Source: an uncultured Anaerotignum sp. (GTDB taxonomy: Bacteria > Bacillota > Clostridia > Lachnospirales > Anaerotignaceae). From it: 25,333 nt of DNA. The stretch covers positions 1 through 25,333 of the forward strand of contig NZ_CAJMDQ010000032.1 in assembly GCF_905212195.1 (NCBI RefSeq), read 5' to 3'. Made by a program: the position numbers and the translations under genes. The notes beneath the pieces were generated by a model. The model was given only the letters and a program-made list of their open reading frames with translations. It did no database searches and was not told where the DNA came from. Position 1 is the stretch's first letter. Every line of letters begins with the position of its first letter. Below are positions 21,916 to 25,333 of this stretch, in pieces.

Positions 21916-22572
21916 TCATTTTGTGAAGAGCCGGAAATGATTTTTGTGGTAATCCAGCAGCCCGTCCTTTTTCATGCGGCTCAGTTCCGCCGACATGGCG
22001 CTGCGTTCCACCGCCAGATAATCCGCCAATTGCTGTCTGTCAAAGGGAATGGAAAAAACAGCGCTGCCGGAATCCTGTGCGCAGGAGGACAGGAAGGACA
22101 GGAGTTTTTCCCTTGTGCTGCGGCAGGTAACGTGAGCAATCTTTCGGGTCAGTGTCAAATTCCGTCCGGCGAAGATTTGCAGCAGACGGCGGGAGAGGAG
22201 GGCAAAAAGGGGATTTTGCTGTCCGGTGGGCGCCAGTATCCGGTTCAAAGAAAGGTATAACACCGTTGTGTCTGCGGCTGCCTGTACGCTTACTTCTGCC
22301 GCCGTATCCAGCAGAGCATAGGTTTCTCCGAAAAAGGCTCCCGGCGGGATTTGCGCCACCAAAGCCCGACTGCCCCAGAAATCTTCCCGCAGGATATGGA
22401 CTTCCCCGGAAAGAATCAGCCCTGCCGCCGTGATTTTATCCCCGGTGTGTACCAGAAAACTGCCTTTTTCATAAAAAACTTCTCTTGCATCCAGTTCCTC
22501 TAAAAGCTTCGTCATATCTTCAGGAGAAATGCCCTGAAAAAAGGGAAGAGATGCCAATTTTGATGGTTCCAT
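21916..22572 (-). CDS. Crp/Fnr-family transcription regulator
   Basis: A 218-aa regulator: cyclic-nucleotide-type effector domain (about 15-125, with GLILSGEVHIL and PPGAFFGETYAL), dimer helix, and winged HTH (about 145-215, RQQLADYLAVERSAMSAELSRMKKDGLL). It lacks the N-terminal Cys cluster of FNR. The start at 22572 follows AGGAGGGG by eight bases; the frame open to 22608 overlaps that site. It is divergent from a ferredoxin gene with a CRP-type palindrome between them. In Clostridia, HcpR-like members control hybrid-cluster protein and ferredoxin genes under nitrosative stress; this is a reasonable analogy, not proven. Confidence 0.92.
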   Translation of the reverse strand: MEPSKLASLPFFQGISPEDMTKLLEELDAREVFYEKGSFLVHTGDKITAAGLILSGEVHILREDFWGSRALVAQIPPGAFFGETYALLDTAAEVSVQAAADTTVLYLSLNRILAPTGQQNPLFALLSRRLLQIFAGRNLTLTRKIAHVTCRSTREKLLSFLSSCAQDSGSAVFSIPFDRQQLADYLAVERSAMSAELSRMKKDGLLDYHKNHFRLFTK

Positions 22573-22591
22573 AGAGAAAGCCCCTCCTTTT

Positions 22592-22607
22592 TGTTGGAAA
22601 AACAACA
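22592..22607. promoter_or_regulatory. Crp/Fnr-type operator
   Basis: TGTTG-N6-CAACA is a perfect dyad with the half-site spacing used by Crp/Fnr proteins. It lies between the regulator gene and the ferredoxin gene: downstream of the regulator's -10 (repression geometry) and about 41 bases before a possible ferredoxin start near 22641 (activation geometry). Confidence 0.7.
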
Positions 22608-22621
22608 TACTATTTTCCCGC

Positions 22622-22650
22622 AGTATAGCATACTGTTATCAGAAAAACAA
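22622..22650 (-). promoter_or_regulatory. Promoter of the Crp/Fnr regulator gene
   Basis: Minus strand: TTGTTT (22650-22645), 17-base spacer, TATACT (22627-22622). The -10 sits in the inverted repeat CAGTAT-AGC-ATACTG (22621-22635), whose other arm gives CATACT (22629-22634) as a weak -10 for the ferredoxin gene. Confidence 0.65.
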
Positions 22651-22676
22651 GGACGGAAAAACGAGGAGGAAACGAC

Positions 22677-23387
22677 ATGATTCGTAGAATTATAGAGATT
22701 GACAAAGAAAAATGTAATGGCTGTGGTCTGTGTGCCAACGCTTGCCACGAAGGCGCCATCGGTATGGTAGACGGCAAAGCAACACTGCTCAGAGATGACT
22801 ACTGTGACGGTCTGGGGGATTGCCTGCCTGTATGTCCCACAGGTGCCATCACATTTGTGGAACGGGAAGCAGCGGCTTATGACGAAGCGGCTGTACAGGC
22901 AAATATGGCGAAAAAAGGCAAAACACCCTGCGCTTGCCCCGGCAGCCAGAGCAAATTGCTGGAAGTACAGGAAAAAATGGCAGCAAAAAGAGAAGAAGAA
23001 GCAGCTCCTGTTGCGGTGCCTTCCAGACTGCGCCAGTGGCCTGTGCAGATCAAACTGGCACCTATCAAAGCCCCTTACTTTGACGGTGCGAAACTGCTCA
23101 TTGCGGCAGACTGTACTGCATACGCTTACGGCAATTTCCATGAGGAATTCATGAAAGGCAAAATCACACTGGTGGGCTGCCCCAAACTGGATATGGTGGA
23201 TTACAGCGAAAAATTGACAGAAATCATCAAACAGAATGACATCCAGAGCGTGACCATCGTGCGTATGGAAGTGCCTTGCTGCGGTGGTATGGAACTGGCT
23301 GCGAAAAAAGCATTGCAGGCCAGCGGCAAATTCATCCCTTGGCAGGTAGTGACCATTTCCACAGACGGCAAAATTTTAGATAAGTAA
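22677..23387 (+). CDS. 4Fe-4S ferredoxin with C-terminal Cys-containing domain
   Basis: A 236-aa soluble iron-sulfur protein for electron transfer. The first cluster motif is complete (C13, C16, C19, C23 in CNGCGLCANACHEG). The second, YCDGLGDCLPVCPTG, has C43, C49 and C53 but Leu at the place of the second Cys (L46). A TPCACPG pair follows at about 82-86, and the C-terminal domain (about 115-236) holds DCTAYAYG, GCPKLD and PCCGGMELA. This long form is found beside hybrid-cluster protein genes in Clostridia. GAGGAGG precedes the ATG. The divergent Crp/Fnr gene is its probable regulator. A strong terminator follows, so it is a single-gene unit here. Confidence 0.93.
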   Translation: MIRRIIEIDKEKCNGCGLCANACHEGAIGMVDGKATLLRDDYCDGLGDCLPVCPTGAITFVEREAAAYDEAAVQANMAKKGKTPCACPGSQSKLLEVQEKMAAKREEEAAPVAVPSRLRQWPVQIKLAPIKAPYFDGAKLLIAADCTAYAYGNFHEEFMKGKITLVGCPKLDMVDYSEKLTEIIKQNDIQSVTIVRMEVPCCGGMELAAKKALQASGKFIPWQVVTISTDGKILDK

Positions 23388-23401
23388 GTAGGATTATATA
23401 C

Positions 23402-23443
23402 AAAAGACCGGATTTCCTTTGAAAAGGAAGTTCGGTCTTTTTT
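23402..23443 (+). terminator. Terminator of the ferredoxin gene
   Basis: Stem AAAAGACCG...CGGTCTTTT extended by TTTCCTT/AAGGAA, small loop, ending in a T-run, 15 bases past the stop. Confidence 0.9.
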
Positions 23444-23526
23444 GCGTTCTCTGCCACGGACATCAGGGGCAATGCAATGAGAACAGAAATTGTTGCAGCC
23501 AAACATGATGAAAAATTACAAAAAAA

Positions 23527-23555
23527 TTGGGAATCTCCCGCTAGAAGATTCCCAA
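23527..23555 (-). terminator. Terminator of the symporter gene
   Basis: Perfect ten-bp stem TTGGGAATCT/AGATTCCCAA; on the minus strand it is followed by TTTTTTTG, 14 bases past the stop. The span 23444-23526 shows nothing else. Confidence 0.88.
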
Positions 23556-23569
23556 AGATATTTCGTTTT

Positions 23570-24811
23570 TTATGCTTTTGCTTTTGCAGCCAGTTTGGCA
23601 TTGCGTTTGTCGTCCAGTTTGGAGACGATGGTTGCGCAGGCAGCGTCACCGGTGATGTTAACGGTGGTACGACCCATGTCGAAGATACGGTCGAAGCCAA
23701 CAACCAGACCGATACCAGCCACAGGCAGGCCAACGCTTTCCAGTACCATTGCCAGCATAACCAGACCAGCGCCGGGAACACCGGCTGTACCGATGGAAGC
23801 CAGTGTAGCTGTCAGTACGATGGTAATCATCTGACCCAGTGTCAGGTCAACGCCGTAACAAGCGGCGATGAATACGGCACAGACGCCCTGATAGATAGCG
23901 GTACCGTCCATGTTGATGGTGCTGCCCAGAGGCAGTACGAAACCGGCTACTTCTCTGCGGGCACCCAGTCTTTCCGCAGCTTCCATGGTGAAGGGCAGTG
24001 TGCCTACGGAGGAAGCGGAGGAGAATGCCATCATCATAGCGGGCATCATTTCCTTAAAGAATTTCAGAGGAGAAACGCCGCCCAGTGTTTTGATGGTGAA
24101 GGAATATACCACAACCATGTGTACGATGTAGCCTACATATGCCACAGCCAGTACCATGATGAGGTTTGTCAGCAGCATGGGGCCGTTTTCTGCTACAACG
24201 GGGCAGATCAGACAGGCAACGCCGATGGGGGACAGCTTGATGATGAAGTCCATGACTTTCAGGAACACTTCATTGAAACTTTCTACCACCTGACCGGCAA
24301 GGATGCCTTTTTCCCCAGCCAGCAGGATGCCGAAGCCCACAAAGAGGGCGATCACGATTACCTGCAGCATGGAAGCCTCAGCCATGGGCTTCACAAAGTT
24401 GGAGGGGAAGATGTTTACGATGGTATCCATAACACTCTGGGCTTCTGCAGGGGTGTAGGAAGCGCCGGAGGGGTCCAGCACAACGAACAGACCTTTGGAC
24501 AGAGTTGCCAGAATCAGTGCCAGTGTTACGGCAAAAGCGGTGGTGCACATGTAATAAATCAGTGTTTTGCCGCCGATGGCGCCTACACGGCGAATGTCCT
24601 TCATGGAGATGACGCCGGCCGCAATGGAGAACATAACAATGGGCACGACGATGAATTTCAGCAGGTTCAGGAAGATCGTGCCCCAGGGCAGAATGTAGTT
24701 TTTCGCGATGTCCAGTCCGTTGGGCACCATCATCAGGGCCAGGCCCACTGCGATGCCGACCACCAGCCCGATGAAAATCCAAAATGCAAGGGGAAGTTTC
24801 TTCTTGTTCAT
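23570..24811 (-). CDS. Dicarboxylate/amino acid:cation symporter (DAACS family)
   Basis: A 413-aa membrane transporter of the GltP/GltT/DctA fold that takes up glutamate, aspartate or C4-dicarboxylates with sodium or protons. Visible landmarks are the serine-rich hairpin AFSSASSVGTLPFTMEAAE, the TM7 motif PLGSTINMDGTAIYQGV, the second hairpin with GTAGVPGAGLVMLAMVLESVGLP and the TM8 motif TTVNITGDAACATIVSKL that binds substrate. There are eight transmembrane helices in the usual places. The start at 24811 follows AAAGGAGA; the frame extends to 24862 without a ribosome site. Single-gene unit. Ligand specificity is not decided. Confidence 0.95.
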   Translation of the reverse strand: MNKKKLPLAFWIFIGLVVGIAVGLALMMVPNGLDIAKNYILPWGTIFLNLLKFIVVPIVMFSIAAGVISMKDIRRVGAIGGKTLIYYMCTTAFAVTLALILATLSKGLFVVLDPSGASYTPAEAQSVMDTIVNIFPSNFVKPMAEASMLQVIVIALFVGFGILLAGEKGILAGQVVESFNEVFLKVMDFIIKLSPIGVACLICPVVAENGPMLLTNLIMVLAVAYVGYIVHMVVVYSFTIKTLGGVSPLKFFKEMMPAMMMAFSSASSVGTLPFTMEAAERLGARREVAGFVLPLGSTINMDGTAIYQGVCAVFIAACYGVDLTLGQMITIVLTATLASIGTAGVPGAGLVMLAMVLESVGLPVAGIGLVVGFDRIFDMGRTTVNITGDAACATIVSKLDDKRNAKLAAKAKA

Positions 24812-24896
24812 TGACAGCTCTCCTTTCCGTCCATGCAGCCCTTTCCTCACTTTGGGCCGCATCTGTTTACAGCTCCCTCTCTGACTGCTCTCTTTC

Positions 24897-24925
24897 AGTA
24901 TATATGATATGGAGGAAACTTACAA
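24897..24925 (-). promoter_or_regulatory. Promoter of the symporter gene
   Basis: Minus strand: TTGTAA (24925-24920), 17-base spacer, TATACT (24902-24897), about 80 bases of leader before the ATG. The rest of 24926-25031 shows no element. Confidence 0.75.
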
Positions 24926-25031
24926 GGTCTTTCTTTCCTTTTTCTCCCCCTGCAATTTCCCGGGCCAAGCCCTTCTTTTTTCAACTTTTCCACTGGATTT
25001 TCCACAACTGCGACAGAATCCAACTTTCTTT

Positions 25032-25333
25032 TTATTTTTTTATATTAAACAACTCTTTTTTATACTGTATCTTTTCGGAAAAAAATCGGTTTATTTCCTC
25101 AGTGAACTCGTGAGCCTTATGTATATCCTGATGTATATTTATTTCAAGTATCTTAAAGCCGTCTTCAGTTATAGCTATATCAAAGCCGAGGTATTCAAGC
25201 TGAGGAATCATCATAGAAATATCATATACTCCTTTTTTCACCGTTTCCCAATTGGGCAGATAGCCCTCCAGCAAAGTTCCCGTGTCGGGATGATGATCCA
25301 TGCTGATATAGCTGTGATCTGCAAGCAACGCGG
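25032..25333 (-). CDS. Sugar-transfer-associated ATP-grasp protein, C-terminal fragment
   Basis: Only the last 100 or so codons are present; the frame is open to the right edge, so the start is outside the window. The visible part, HPDTGTLLEGYLPNWETVKKGVYD followed by LEYLGFDIAITEDGFKILEIN, matches the end of the ATP-grasp family linked to polysaccharide and sugar-transfer clusters (ATPgrasp_ST): D-I-x-I-T-x-D-G and E-I-N carry the metal- and ATP-binding Asp and Glu/Asn. It would ligate a carboxylate to an amine or similar nucleophile, perhaps on a surface glycan. The acceptor is unknown. Confidence 0.85.
   Translation of the reverse strand, partial: ALLADHSYISMDHHPDTGTLLEGYLPNWETVKKGVYDISMMIPQLEYLGFDIAITEDGFKILEINIHQDIHKAHEFTEEINRFFSEKIQYKKELFNIKK

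Noticed and set aside
23477..24814. Plus-strand frame (about 445 codons) opposite the symporter gene
   Set aside because: His/Gln/Asp-rich shadow translation; the minus strand is a clear DAACS transporter with its own promoter and terminator.

Overview
The window looks like chromosomal DNA from a low-to-mid GC, anaerobic Clostridia, probably of the Lachnospirales/Anaerotignum type. This is an inference from strong AGGAGG ribosome sites, SLH surface protein, class B sortase, type IV pilus-like genes, a c-di-GMP-I riboswitch, a crotonase, a ferredoxin and a PAS/sigma-54 activator. I see no rRNA, tRNA, IS element, phage gene or CRISPR array. Genes are compact, on both strands, and separated by clear hairpin terminators.

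Left part (1-3280). A truncated secreted-protein gene on the minus strand sits behind a convincing c-di-GMP-I (GEMM-I) riboswitch. Divergent from it is a two-gene operon: a 609-aa cytosolic protein with a predicted alpha/alpha-toroid domain, overlapping a eukaryotic-type Ser/Thr kinase-like gene. I cannot give this pair a pathway; it is one of the more interesting parts.

Surface/motility part (3283-11410, all minus). Reading with transcription: a membrane sensor with degenerate GGDEF and intact EAL residues (c-di-GMP phosphodiesterase); a transglutaminase-fold lipoprotein with its own promoter; then a tight seven-gene run of PilC/GspF, a small membrane protein, a DUF4860-like protein, two pilin-like proteins, PilT and a class B sortase. 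Together with the riboswitch this suggests a c-di-GMP-linked cell-surface programme, although no direct regulatory link is visible.

Middle (11620-16720). Mostly housekeeping or unknown: DUF3784 protein, hypothetical protein, secreted SIMPL/DUF541 protein, 35-aa basic/hydrophobic peptide, GNAT acetyltransferase, ArsC/Spx-family protein, proline biosynthesis reductase ProC, and a probably highly expressed protein made of three SLH domains plus a Thr/Glu/Pro tail.

Sigma-54 region (16800-20945). A textbook -24/-12 promoter is followed by five 20-bp phased repeats, a PAS-AAA+-Fis activator, an enoyl-CoA hydratase and a GntP-family permease. This is probably an inducible module for uptake and CoA-level metabolism of a short hydroxy- or unsaturated acid.

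Right part (21138-25333). A lipoprotein, a Crp/Fnr regulator divergent from a ferredoxin with a CRP-type operator between them, a dicarboxylate/amino-acid:cation symporter, and a truncated sugar-transfer ATP-grasp gene running off the edge.
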